Of a stretch of DNA of 64,000 nucleotides, positions 25,420 to 36,544 are shown one piece after another. Under the pieces are notes generated by a model. The model was given only the letters and a program-made list of their open reading frames with translations. It was not told the DNA's origin and ran no database searches. The translations under genes were made by a program, and so were the position numbers. Source of the stretch: Crotophaga sulcirostris (taxonomy: Eukaryota; Chordata; Aves; Cuculiformes; Crotophagidae); the NCBI GenBank assembly GCA_013397455.1, contig VYZB01000297.1:229629-293628 (forward strand), written 5' to 3'. Position 1 is the stretch's first letter. Each line of letters opens with the position of its first letter.

Positions 25420-25624
25420 TGCATGAGGGGCAGTGCCAGGGTGCTGCTGCCTGCAGCACCTGTGTGCTGAGGGGTGGGAAGGGATGCCAAGGGCTTTGGC
25501 TGCACACTCGGATGTCAGACACCCCTTGGGGCTGATGGCAGGGACCACAGACCTGCAACTGTGGTCACCATTTCCCTCTCCCAGATGCCTTTCAGGTCTT
25601 TGGATTGCTACGATGGCCCACACC
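25420..25624 (-). repeat. 205-bp unidentified repeat, copy B (inverted)
   Basis: The reverse complement of copy A over its full length, starting TGCATGA and ending GGCCCACACC. The flanks differ completely from those of copy A (no minisatellite here), so the 205-bp unit moved or was duplicated on its own. Most differences are transitions, some at former CpG sites. Confidence 0.75.
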
Positions 25625-28600
25625 ACTTTTTTTCCACAGATTAATTATAACCTCAGAAATATGTATGAGAGCCACTTATAAGTTCTTCCCCCTTTCAAAA
25701 TGTATCTGCAGGTCCTGGGATGCACAGGCTCACATCCCAGGCTGGGCTCAGGCTCTGAGTCCAGAGGGCAACCTGTTTGGAAGGCTGAATATCATCAGTG
25801 GCTCACTTTGGATTACGTCCTACAGCAACCACCCTGGGGCCTAGGAAGGTCAGACTGTCTGGAGGTGGGTTAATTTTCATCCTATGACCAGTATTTCCTT
25901 CTAATTTCCAGACAGTGACCTCTCTCCTTACGGCAGAAATTCTGGCTACTGATGCCTGAGGCGTGTTTCACGGCATTACTCTAATCCTTTCCTCTCCCAT
26001 TGCTTTCACTCCTAAGGTCACCCACTTCTTGCCATATGAAGTTAAATAACATCTTCCATGTTTGCACCGTCAGTACATCATTAATATCTCCCCACTTCAG
26101 TCGCCGTCAATAAGAAATTTAAAATCAGGACCCCTGAGGAAGAGCTTTAGTGGTCTTCCTCCATCCCAATACTTCTGGTTTCACCATGGATCCTGTTTTT
26201 TCCTCTCCTCTCCTTTCCAGACAAACAAGCAAAACCTCTACGGGAATTTCTAAAGAAAATCTTACGGCCATTGTTGAAAAAGCCTTATTTTTTAAGTAAA
26301 AATGTGAAAGTCGGTGTTTGGTTTTTTTTAAATTAATGGAGAATGCCTTTTTTTAACATCTGTGGGGAAGAGATGAGGATAACAATGCTTATCATACAGA
26401 CATGTACCTCAGACAAACAGGTATTTATTTGAAATTAGGGAGGGCAAAAAGCTACCGAGAGCTGATTTCAGTCCAGGCCTGCCTAGGAAACATATCATAC
26501 AATATGCAGAGTTATTATCCTGACAGAGGGGTGAACACCCATTTCTCAGACTAGGGCGGATAAAAAGTTGGTTTAGGTGAGGAAAAAGATTTTTGAGTAA
26601 ACTAGCAGCAAAACTGTGAATTCTATATCATCTCTGTACAGCTCAGCTCTTTGCTGAGCTGCTCTTTGCTTTTCAGACCATTAAAATCACAGCAGTGATT
26701 TGGGTGCCCATGCTATTTGAACAGCTCAGGGCACGTATAGCAGAGGGGACCCTCCCCCAGCTGATGGTGTGCGTTGCTGTTGGTGGCTCTGCTCGCATGG
26801 TCCAGGTCAACCTGATGCTGGAATACCTTTGTTGAATGGGCCCCTCAGCCTGGAGATAAGCTGTGGGAGGTTTTGATGTGGAAGTGGCTAAAGTTTGACA
26901 TCACTTACAGCGAGTGGCACTTTAGAACACTTCACAAGTATTTTTGTGTAAGAAACTATTCTTTTCTTTCTTCTGTATTCAGCCTTGAAGGAAATGCTGC
27001 ATGCTTAGGAGAGACCTGTAACTTTGAAGTGAATGGGTTTATTCTTGTGCTTTACTCAAAAAAAAAGGAGTCAGAAAACTGTGTATACCAAAAATTCCCA
27101 AGAAGACAGCTGTCAGGAGGTGACATGTTGGATATGAAGTGGCTCTCCAGCTGGTCCCTGTCCTCATGCTGGGAAGGCATGTGGAGACATTTTTTCAATT
27201 GCTGTACTAGTTTGACATGTTCACAGTGGAAAATGATGTATCATTCTTGAGCCTTTGGTTGGTGGACACTTCAAAGTGCATTGGATCCTCGGAGAGGAGT
27301 GCCCTATTGTTAATTGTTCTTTTCACATGTACATTGGGATGAACATGGCGAGAGCAGCGAGGAACAAAAGGGCTCCGGTGGCCTCTTAGAGAAAACCCTG
27401 TGCAGCTCAACCTGAGTCTGACCTTGAAAGGGTGGGTTGCTCTGGTTTTTAAATCCTGCTCGCCAGTTCATTCCACTCTGGCTCCCCACCGTTACCCAGC
27501 TGCAGGGGAATGGGATGCTGGAGCAGTGAGCACAGCGGGGCATGAGGAGCCTCTCCACTGCTGCCATGCGGTGCCCAAGGAGCTGCATCTTGGACAAGCA
27601 TCCTTCCAGCAGGGGATGGGCATGGTTGGAGTCTGAGGGCTTGAAGAAGTCTTCTGCAATGGATGTGTTGGAGGGGAGCTGGGTTTCCCTTATCCTCCAG
27701 TAAGCAGGTGAGCCATGCTGACCCTCCTCAGTTTAACTGGCCCACTAGCCCTCAGTCTCAGAGCCCCTATGATTGGAGAAAGGGTCTCATAATACATGAC
27801 ATGACTTTCCCAGGCCTCTGAGGATACAGTTCATTAATATCTTGAGAATATCCTTTGCTTCCAGGCACCTGTCCCTTGGGTCTCTGTCTGTTGCTCTCAC
27901 GCCCTTGGGCAACAGCTCAATCTATTAAAAGATTGCACTGTGCAATGTGGTGTTCATGTTGGGTTCAAATGCTCAAGCAGAGGAGGTAGCTGGTTCCTAC
28001 AAACGGAAATGTGAACTCTTGGCGTGCAAGCTCTTTCTGTGAGCTGGACAACCTCCCCCCCATAGCTTCTGTAGCACAGATGGATCTGTGTTGGGTCACA
28101 GAAAGGCCAGTCCCTGGCTAGCACATCCCAAAATAGATACTCAGGCAGGTGAATGGAAATTGGCCCCCACAAATGAACTGAGTGGAGAAGATTGGGGAGA
28201 GATGTGCATGCTAGCATAAGGCAGATGACTGAGGCTGCAGGCAGGGCTGGCTGCCCCAGGTCTCCCAGGGAACGAGCTGCTTCTGAAATAGAAACTGAGA
28301 GGAGAGAGGCGTATCTGTGGTGGCAAATCAGCCACTGCGTTACGGTCCGCTGCAGTGCCAAAGGCTATGTAGCACCTTCTGCCACAGGATGTCCTGGCTC
28401 CAGGGTCACCCTAGACCTGAAAAGCTTGAGCCAGTACACCGACACATGTGGCTCGGGCCAGACTGAGGAAAAATGATGTGAATAGGGATGGCAGCACTGA
28501 GTGCACTCGTACAGGGGCACTGAAGAGTTGTCTCTGAGGCTTCTGCCCAGAATTTGGTATAGTGGCACAGTCTGGATCTTGTCCTTCTCCAAGGAAAATG

Positions 28601-29879
28601 AGAGTAATAGAAATACAGTAAAATAATGGTAAATTGTAGCTGTTTTCAACCCTCAGTGCTCAGACCTTTGATGCCTCACATCGGTAAGGCAGATTTTTAC
28701 CTGCAAAATAGCTTGCACTTCAGTCCCTGCTTTCCCCAAGGTATGCACGTGTTTGGTCTAGAACTGGCAGCATCTCCCTGACAGTGGGTGCACATGTTCT
28801 GTGCCCCTCTCCAATCTTCCCATCCCCAGGGTGCTTCAGTTTGGAGAGTGGGAGCAGTGCTGCTCTTACTGTGGGAGGAAGCAGGTCCTGGGCTGGCACA
28901 TGGGCTGCCGCCAACTCTGTGTCATTTGTGTGCCCGGTGTGCTTTGAGGGCAGCCCTTCTGTTCTCCTCTTCCTCCAGCTCTCAGTTTTACCATACTATT
29001 AAGTTATTGCTACCCCTTAGGGACAAGCCTGCGAGAAGGCGGAGGGCTCACATAACTCTGGATCAGTAAAGGAAGCAGCTCAATTAGCATTTCACACGCC
29101 TTTTCTTCCCTCTCTTCTTACCTTCCCTGCAGCGGGCATGCTTTCCCCTTAAAGGATTGTCCTGTTTCTGCTCCTTGCCAGCGTTGGCAGGGTGACAGTA
29201 GTCGAGTGTGCAAACTTGTGCTATTGTCCCCAGGCCAGGGGGAGTCATGGAGACCCACTAATATGACACAGGAAAATGTTTGCTGATGGCAATTCTATGG
29301 GCTTTGTCTAACTCTTTCTCCATCATGACGACTCGATTTAAGTCTCTAACTGTTTGACTACAGATGCAAGAGTACTATCCAACTCCATCCTTTTGTCCGG
29401 GTAGTTTGAATGGGTAATTCAGCTTTTGTGTAACTCAATTGAGGGGGCAAACATAAAGACAAGATTCTTGAGCGCTCAAGCTCCCTTTCCATGGATATCT
29501 GCACATCTCTTTAGAGATTTGTTCCTTTCCTACCTTTTTCTGACATCATCTTCCCCTTAAAAAATAAAATAAAAAAAAAGACTCTGATGAGGAATGGTTA
29601 AAAGTAGGCTAGCCTGGTCCCCCATATTACATTGTCCTGTGGCAATGAAGCATGGTTAGTATCAACCCCTAGACAGCTTTGGGGAGTGCAGAGAAAAGGG
29701 TGCCTCAACTTTCCTAACTCATCCTCAGCGTTTTCACTTTGGGTTGTGTCATTTTTAAAAAGAAAGGCCTTGGTAGGGGTTAAGAGGATAGGGGAGAATG
29801 GTAGAAATGATTGTATTTATTAGCTGTCTTTCTGTGGCTGTCCCCATGGTGACAATTTGTGATGGCAAAGAATGCGAGG
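25625..29879. other. Non-coding stretch upstream of FAM181A
   Basis: No gene or intact repeat is recognised. A 9-bp stem with a 5-base loop (CAGCTCAGC-TCTTT-GCTGAGCTG) lies at 26,639-26,661. Open frames of up to 135 codons at 27.9-28.6 kb overlap on opposite strands and look random. The last 500 bases may contain upstream regulatory sequence of FAM181A. Confidence 0.45.
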
Positions 29880-30147
29880 AGGGGAGGCTGATGCCTGATT
29901 GGGATGCTTTGTATTTGGCAAAGTGGCTTCTGATTGGCCTGTGAGAGCAACCGAACTCGCCGGAGTCGATATTCATTCAGCTTGCTCAAGTGCTTGCTAA
30001 ACTGCGTCCAAACACTGGCGGGCCCTGGCTGCCTCCGCCGAGGTTGGCAGTGTGTAACCTGCCTAACGAGATTAGTGGGGAAGGGGCTCTTCTCTGCAAC
30101 GACGTCGCAGCCACCAGCACCGGTGAGGAAAAGCCACCACGCGCCGG
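29880..30147 (+). promoter_or_regulatory. FAM181A: Probable FAM181A promoter and non-coding first exon
   Basis: A modest CpG-containing segment just upstream of the coding exon. It has an inverted CCAAT box (TGATTGGCC, around 29,931-29,939), no clear TATA box, and ends at a strong splice donor (GCCGG|GTGAGTGTCC, donor GT at 30,148). A second possible donor, CACCG|GTGAGG, lies at 30,123. The exact transcription start is not determinable. The exon is inferred from the donor and from the acceptor at 30,417-30,418. Confidence 0.4.
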
Positions 30148-30418
30148 GTGAGTGTCCACACTTGCTTACAGGGAGGCAGGAGCAGCCACCTCAGTATCTT
30201 CTTTCCATCTAAGTTCTATCTAACAAGATTAAGGACCAGGCTGGCCAGTGTTTGCAAACCAGTTGCTGGGCCGGTGCTTGCTGGAGCAGCGGTGTGGGGA
30301 GGTGGGCTGTGGGTGTGTGGTAATTCTGCTGGGAGTTTGCCGGCATGGAGGCGAACTTACGGACAACTTGTTTGTGTGGCTGAGAAGTTTGACATGTCCC
30401 CTCACCCTCTCTCCACAG
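30148..30418 (+). other. FAM181A: FAM181A 5' UTR intron (predicted)
   Basis: A 271-base interval bounded by GTGAGT and by a pyrimidine-rich acceptor, CCTCACCCTCTCTCCACAG. Another usable acceptor (CATGTTTCACAG) follows at 30,460-30,471. Either choice leaves the coding start unchanged. Confidence 0.4.
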
Positions 30419-30542
30419 TGCTATCTGAACTGAGGCTTCCGGCTCTTAAGTCAGCCTGTCATGTTTCACAGGTTTGCCAAGGTTTGCCAGAAGGTGGATT
30501 AAAAACTTTTCATGGGAAACTCTACGCGCTGTATCCAGTGAG

Positions 30543-31412
30543 ATGGCATCAGACAGCGAGGTAAAAACTCTACTGAACTTCGTCAACCTGGCCTCCAGTG
30601 ACATCAAAGCGGCTCTGGATAAATCAGCTCCCTGTCGCCGGTCAGTTGACCACAGAAAATACTTGCAGAAGCAACTCAAGCGGTTTTCTCAGAAGTACTC
30701 GCGGATCCCACGGTGCCACCCCAGCAAACCCCCTGAGTGTGGCTGGCGCAGGGGGGCAGAGGACCGGGGCCGCGGCCCCCAGCCCGAGGCACCTGACTCC
30801 AACCCCCATGGTGGGGCCACCACAGAGAAAGTGCTGCACACAAGCGAGGTGGGGGAGAGCCTCACTGGGGAACAGCTTCTGCAGGATCAAAACCCCGAGG
30901 CCGCCCGGCCAGACCAGGTGCCCATGAGGAAGAGACAGCTTCCTGCTTCCTTCTGGGAAGAGCCACGGCCAGCCCAGACCCTGCCAGCCAGGGCCTTCCC
31001 AACCGGCCCCGAGGGACTCCTGACTCCCAGAGACTCTCCTCCCTACGAGGGGAAGAAAAGCAAACGGAGCCCGGAGGCTGCCAGCCCAGAGAGCCCGCCC
31101 GAGCCTGTCCCGCATGCGGGGGAAAAGGACCCTGCTGGGGTCCTCTCGGGCCGGGTGGGTGCCTGGACCTGCTGCCCTTTCCCTTGCCCTGGGCCGGGCG
31201 TGTACCAGCCCCCTGGTACGCTGCCCCCATCGCCCTTCCCAGGGCTGGGGCTGTGGAGGAAGAGTGCGGCTGCGCTGCCGGCGGAGGTGCCGCACTTCTG
31301 CAAGGAGGCTGATGGCATGGGGCAGAAACTCTACAGGCCCGTGGTTTTGAAACCCATCCCCACCAAGCCCACCGTTCCCCCACCGATCTTCAATGTTTTT
31401 GGCTATCTTTAG
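30543..31412 (+). CDS. FAM181A: FAM181A, TEAD-interacting protein
   Basis: A single coding exon of 289 codons. The start is the ATG at 30543 (MASDSEVKTLLNFVNLA); the open frame extends 23 codons upstream to an in-frame TTG but has no upstream ATG, and stops lie further back. Residues 1-57 form the conserved N-terminal block (ASSDIKAALDKSAPCRR, then DHRKYLQKQLKRFSQKYS). Residues 127-141, PMRKRQLPASFWEEP, match the YAP-type omega loop reported to let FAM181 proteins bind TEAD transcription factors. The middle is proline- and charge-rich and probably disordered. The C terminus PPPIFNVFGYL is a family signature. The length is close to the 292-residue form I recall for human. The exon is far richer in GC than its flanks. 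Identification is from remembered family sequence; the TEAD role is literature-based. Confidence 0.95.
   Translation: MASDSEVKTLLNFVNLASSDIKAALDKSAPCRRSVDHRKYLQKQLKRFSQKYSRIPRCHPSKPPECGWRRGAEDRGRGPQPEAPDSNPHGGATTEKVLHTSEVGESLTGEQLLQDQNPEAARPDQVPMRKRQLPASFWEEPRPAQTLPARAFPTGPEGLLTPRDSPPYEGKKSKRSPEAASPESPPEPVPHAGEKDPAGVLSGRVGAWTCCPFPCPGPGVYQPPGTLPPSPFPGLGLWRKSAAALPAEVPHFCKEADGMGQKLYRPVVLKPIPTKPTVPPPIFNVFGYL
30924..30965 (+). other. FAM181A: TEAD-binding omega-loop motif of FAM181A
   Basis: Codons 128-141 read MRKRQLPASFWEEP. YAP has the pattern M-R-x-R-x-L-P-x-S-F-F in its TEAD-binding omega loop, so Met128, Arg129, Arg131, Leu133, Pro134, Ser136 and Phe137 align. All the key hydrophobic and basic positions are intact. 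Confidence 0.8.
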
Positions 31413-31850
31413 CCAGGGGGGTGTCGGAGTCACGCTGAACACAACAGCTCCTGAGAGTGAATCGAGATGCCCAGTTGAGCACCAGGCGTGAGCTGCTCAC
31501 AGCGTGGAGCTGCGGGGGGGAAGGAGGCCAGCGATGGCACCAGCTTCCTCGTGGGCAGGCTGGGGTGAATTAGTGACTGCTGGGAAGCTGCTTGGGCTCT
31601 ACTCTCCTCTCAGTACGTGGGTGCAAACTGGGAACAAGCCTTATGTAGCCAGTGGGATGGAGCATGAGACAAACCAGGGCTCTTTCATCGACGGGCATTG
31701 TCTGAGCTGTGGCGAGCGGGGCTGCGGGCCATTCATAGCTGCGCTTGTAACACCTAGGAGACCTCCTCCATGTGGGAACATCTTTCCAGGGTTGCCCTGT
31801 GGCAGCAGCAGTGAAATGAAATGAATTAAACCCATTCAAAGAGTTTTTGT
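31413..31850 (+). other. FAM181A: FAM181A 3' UTR with ATTAAA poly(A) signal
   Basis: The first plausible poly(A) hexamer after the stop is ATTAAA at 31,825-31,830. It is followed by a T-rich element (GAGTTTTTGTACTTT), giving a 3' UTR of about 430 bases. This is predicted from motifs only. Confidence 0.4.
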
Positions 31851-34800
31851 ACTTTAAAGTAATTCCAGAGAAGTCAAGATATTCGGGTCATTCCTTTTGC
31901 GTGCAAGAGACTGGAAGGACAGTATTTAATGTAGAAACCACACTTGTGAATTGATTTAAGCTCTTCTTGTATGTAAATACTGAGAGAATTAAAAGAAAAA
32001 AATAAGGGAAGAAAGAAGGTAATCTTATTTTGGTCATTCTGCAAATGCAGTCTGTTTCTTTTTGCCCCACTGGGTAGACACAGATTTGACTTGCAACTGG
32101 TGGGTAAATATGAGGGCTGAAATCTCTGCCTATTCAGAGTAATGTAAATCAAAAGCAATTCTTCTGAAGCTGGGAAATTAGCTAGTGTTAAGCTGGAGCG
32201 AATGGAAGCAGGACGAATTTTCACATGAAGGATTGTTCTGCATCAATAGAACAAATGAGAAATTGTATTGGTTGAATACAAAACCATAAAACATGATAGA
32301 AGAAAAAAAGTGTATAGAATAGCCTGTCTTGATTTCTGGCTTTCTGGCTCAAAAGCATCTTTTATTTTGCCTTATTTTAAGCTGCTATCACAAGACCTGG
32401 CTGCAAATGATTTGCTTGGTATTTTCCCAATTATTTTAACAAAATGGTGTTAGAAAAGTTAATAGGGTTTGGTTTTTTTTAAGTTAGATTTCTCTTAAAA
32501 TCATGGAGAAAGTGATGCTATGGCACAGAGCACAAGATCTGAAAGGTTTAATATTACAGGCCTATTATCTATTCAGTTATACTGGAGTAAATCACTGAGG
32601 TCAAGAGAAGTGTATTTTGAGGATAAAAGGGCCAGAGAATGGACACCTGTGATCTCCTGGAGCATGAACCTGCTCTCACTGAAGCTAATGGGAGGTTCTC
32701 CCAGGTTTCAATAAAAAGTGACCTCAGTCATCTTGGTCTGTGATGACTCTTGGTATCTCTACAGAAGACTGTTGTTAAGTATATTAGGAATCACTAAATG
32801 GGGATGTGTGAGACTTTCCAAAAAGTTTTCAAAGAATAACAACTCTGTCTTCTTTCTAGCAATACTTGCTGTTCTCTCACCCTTGAGATTAACATCATAA
32901 TTGTTAATTGTTCAAGCTTGGAGTGATTCAGACTTTTCCTGGCTATTTTCATGTTTTGTTGATCAATGTTGCTATTCAGGACAGCTGATAGCCCTTCAGA
33001 ATCTACTCGTTTATTCATACTTTGTTTGAAAGATGGAAACGTAACATTTGAGAGCTGCTATTTACTACATCGATGCAAATTTAAACTGTTAAAATCACAA
33101 TAGCTTTTATAAATAATGGGAAGGGAGAGGTAAATGAAAAAGCTTTCATACAAAATGAAATAAAAAATCAAAAAAGTGCACAAGAACATCAAGTGAATTG
33201 CACATGTTGCAGTAAAAAAACAGTACAGTAACCTGGTCATAAAATATTACTAGAATATTTCACATAAAGTCATCATCTCTGAAGGAGTCTACTTAACATG
33301 CTGAGTAAAAACAAGCCACTTTACCTTGCACTAGAACTACTGATATGCTTCCAAAGCCTGGTTTGTTTGGGGTTTGGGATATTTACCTTTTCACAGTAAC
33401 TTCTAGATAGATGCATCAAATGCACATTGAATATGTGCAGATTCAATATTGTGCACAAAATATTGTGTCAGTGACTGGAGTGGAGAGGTAGCAGGCTCCA
33501 TTGCAGTGCAAATACATGTAAACTGAGTGTGTGAAGATTTGCTGCAAGGATCAAGCAAAAAGGACTTAATAACATTGTAATTACCAAATTCCCCCTCCTC
33601 AGCTTCTGTGAACACTGTGCCCTCACACTTCCTGCGGTTGCGGTACATACCCATCAGATCATTAGCCTCCAGCCTAGTGACTGTCCTGCTTGGGACGAAT
33701 GGAGGAGAGCAACCAGGACTTGGGTCTCCTGATAGAGATGAAGGTCTCTTGGTTGAAAGGAGAAATGGATTTTCCATATTTGCTTCACTCAAACCCAGTT
33801 TCAACGTCTCCAAGGGCATAAAAATAAATTGCAACTCGTGAGACTTCTGTGTACATAACAATGTTGTCTCAGGGGAAATTCCCTGTTTGGGATACCTTAT
33901 GAAATCCCACCTGCCCCTGTCATTATACGTGCAGTTGCTGATTGTGACTGCTTCTATCAGCCAGTGGTTTCCAGGGCTGTGATTGCACACCAAAAAAACA
34001 CTTAAGTAAATGGTCTCCACAAGCTACGTCTGTATCCATCACCATCTACGACTCTGTTACACTCATTTAATTTCAAGATAATTTCTTCTGATTTATGTCA
34101 ATGTGAATAAGATCCAAACCTTCACTGCTCATCCACCTAAAGTGAGAGATGCAGGAACTCCACAGACGATTTTCTGTTTCTCAAGCTGTTGGCCAATACA
34201 GGGCCTTCACTGGCAAAACTGGTCTACAGATTTCTTGTTCCCCATCCCTTTCCCTCCACCCAGTATTTTTCCAACCTAAGGCAATGCCCTGCTCATGATG
34301 CAGGAGGCAAGAGAGTAGGTCTTAAACTGGTAGTAATGGAAGATACTGGATGAAATTTCAGCAGTGGAGGAATTGCTGCTGACTTTTCAAAGCTTTGCAA
34401 GATCACTGTTCAGTGTGAATAGAAACTGTTGGTTTTTCAACTTCTTTTGCATTTGGGAAGGAGGCGTCTATGGACAGAGTCCTCATACCTGTAACCAATT
34501 CTTCTGCTCACATCCTGCTCCACAAATTCTGAACACATTTCACACAAAACCATCACAGAATCTGGACTTCTGTGCCCAGACAGACTTGCGTATGTAATTA
34601 AACACTTTTAGTCCTGTGTCAAGGTGTAAAACTCCTCACGAAATAAAACTCTGTGCAATGCATTTTCCCTACTTACATTTCTATCTGGTTCCCTGGATGG
34701 TATGCAAGCCAACAAACAAAACCAGATGTCAGGTGTCTGGTAAGGAATCCAAACAAACCATGGTGCACAGCTCCTTTGTCATCTAGTGTAAGAATGAGTG

Positions 34801-35530
34801 TACTTCTAGCGTAAGATCTGCAAAGATGTAGCTTCAAATCTAGCCTCTTCCATCTCACTTAGGTGTCTAGTCAGGAATGAGGCACTCATCAGATCAGTGG
34901 TTCAGCAAGTCATACCTGTCAACTGAGCTGTAGTCACTGCCAATAACCTTTCATGGGCTCCTCAGCCTCCCCAGCTGTGAGGGAATGTGACTTGTTAAAA
35001 ACTTCAATAAAAGAATTTCACGGTCAATTATAGTGGTTCAGCTGATAGATGGTAACTTGTTAAGCTGCCATAAATCAGTTGTGGATCTGAGCTGTAAATA
35101 GGTGACCTAATTTTCAAAGAAGCTGAGATAATAACTTTCCTCAGTGTCCAAGGGAGCGAACAGATACTTCAAACTTCCAAAGTGAGGAAATTCAGGGCTA
35201 AATCCTAAGACACTTATTCTGCCTCAGTAGCATCTGACACCAAATGTGGTCCCATCTGCTCAAGTGGAACTACACCTGGGGCAAGCAACTTGGCACTGTT
35301 TAGGCACCTGAATAAGGACTCGGAAGCCTAATTCTGGGTATTCATTTTCATAATTCTCAAAGTCTGAATTTCTGTTTTCTTCCAGTGATGTTACTGTTAC
35401 AGCCACAGAGGTCCAAGAAGCTAAGAGAGGCTGAGTATTGTAGGAACAAGACCCTCTAGTGAAGCAACAAATAAAGCTGTAATAGTGTCATCTCTCCCTA
35501 TGTACCTCGCTTCTCTCCTCCACATCACTT
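31851..35530. other. FAM181A-ASB2 intergenic gap
   Basis: Sequence between the convergent 3' ends of the two genes. It is AT-rich and has no CR1 copies. It contains the long minus-strand open frame at 33,403-34,020, listed separately; otherwise nothing is recognised. Confidence 0.5.
33403..34020 (-). other. 205-codon open frame, unidentified
   Basis: The minus strand is free of stops for 205 codons in AT-leaning sequence, which is uncommon by chance. The first ATG in frame is at about 33,819 (MPLETLKLGLSEANMENPF). The central part, roughly SRTVTRLEANDLMGMYRNRR then EGTVFTEAEEGEFGNYN, is polar and has protein-like composition. A good splice donor (GATGG|GTATGT) lies within it. No family is recognised. 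It could be a bird-specific exon, part of a lncRNA, or chance. Confidence 0.2.
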
Positions 35531-36407
35531 TCTTTTCATGCTCATCTAGGGCTTTATTTTGTTGTGAAAGTAGCTTCATGACAGAGTAAAGCTACTGATT
35601 ACAGTGCAGCCACTACTAATTTACACCAGAAAAAAAAAAAAGCTCGGAGTTGCTTTCAAGTCCCCAGTCTAGGAAATTCTCTCAAGCAGAATTTCACGTA
35701 CTTCTTACTGCAAACATACTACAACATGAACTGTATTTACTATGTGCAGATACAGTTCTTACAACCTTTTTAAATAAACCTTCCCTTGAGTTTTAAAGGA
35801 ATCAGCATTTCTGAATTTTAGTCTATTACTAGTTCTGAGCTTTGAATGTTCAGAAATCAAGTATGCAACAAGAAAAGTCCAAAAAATGAAAGCAAAAGTG
35901 TTAGCAATATGGCGTCAAGTTATCAGAAATTAGCAACCAGCACACTTAGCAGAAATCCAAAAAATAGACTAGAAACTAAAATAAAAATCTCAGTCAGTGA
36001 AGGAAATGTGATTGTTTTCCCAAATATATTGACTCTTGACAATTTCTGAATTGTGATGCTAAGCTCCACCACAACTCCAGGATACCTTTGAATTCCTCCC
36101 TGATACTTCAGCGCTATTCATTTTTCAGTGCTGTCATTCATTTCTTGTTCTTTGCAGACCAAGCTCTGAGGTGAATCATGTGTTTTCTCTTGGAAAAACC
36201 TAACAACAGTCCTATCTTTAGAACTCTGCCTCCTCCGTTTTCTTCTCACTCATGCTTCACAAGGATATTTCTCTTAGATTAGTCATTGGAGGGCGCTTGA
36301 CCAAGCCAGCAGCAATTCCTCCCCACCATGCATGAGGTGTGCCCTCGCCATGCCGAGGACGCTGCGTGCCATGCCAGGAGGCCGCTGCATGTCTGGTGTG
36401 CCTGGGG
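35530..36407 (-). other. ASB2: ASB2 3' UTR (predicted extent)
   Basis: This follows the ASB2 stop codon at 36,408. The first canonical AATAAA on the minus strand is at 35,553-35,558 (TTTATT on the plus strand), which would give a 3' UTR of about 870 bases. The downstream GT-rich element is weak, so the end is uncertain. Confidence 0.35.
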
Positions 36408-36544
36408 TCACTGTGAATAATCGTGCTGTAGGTATCGGATCAGCCTGTCTGGGAGAGGCAAGGTGTCAAGAAGTTTAATGCGGTTTCTTCCAACCAGGCT
36501 TCGTACCTTGATGCGGCAAAGATGGGAAAGAGGTCGTGGGGGCT
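36408..36544 (-). CDS. ASB2: ASB2 exon 8: SOCS box and stop
   Basis: 137 coding bases, residues 542-586. The acceptor is CTGTCTTTCAG|AGCC. The exon encodes [19 protein letters not shown] and then [20 protein letters not shown], ending in QHDYSQ and TGA. BC-box residues Leu547 and Cys551 (Elongin B/C contact) and the Cul5 box Leu570-Pro-Leu-Pro573 are intact, so the ligase-recruiting module should work. Confidence 0.96.

Noticed and set aside
26639..26661. 9-bp stem with 5-base loop as a possible small RNA
   Set aside because: The stem is too short for a microRNA precursor, and the surrounding sequence does not extend the pairing.
30474..30542. 23-codon N-terminal extension of FAM181A
   Set aside because: It would start at a TTG, not ATG. 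The conserved protein begins at the ATG at 30,543, and the segment is best read as 5' UTR.
30642..31442. 266-codon minus-strand frame opposite FAM181A
   Set aside because: It is a shadow of the GC-rich FAM181A coding exon; no independent features.
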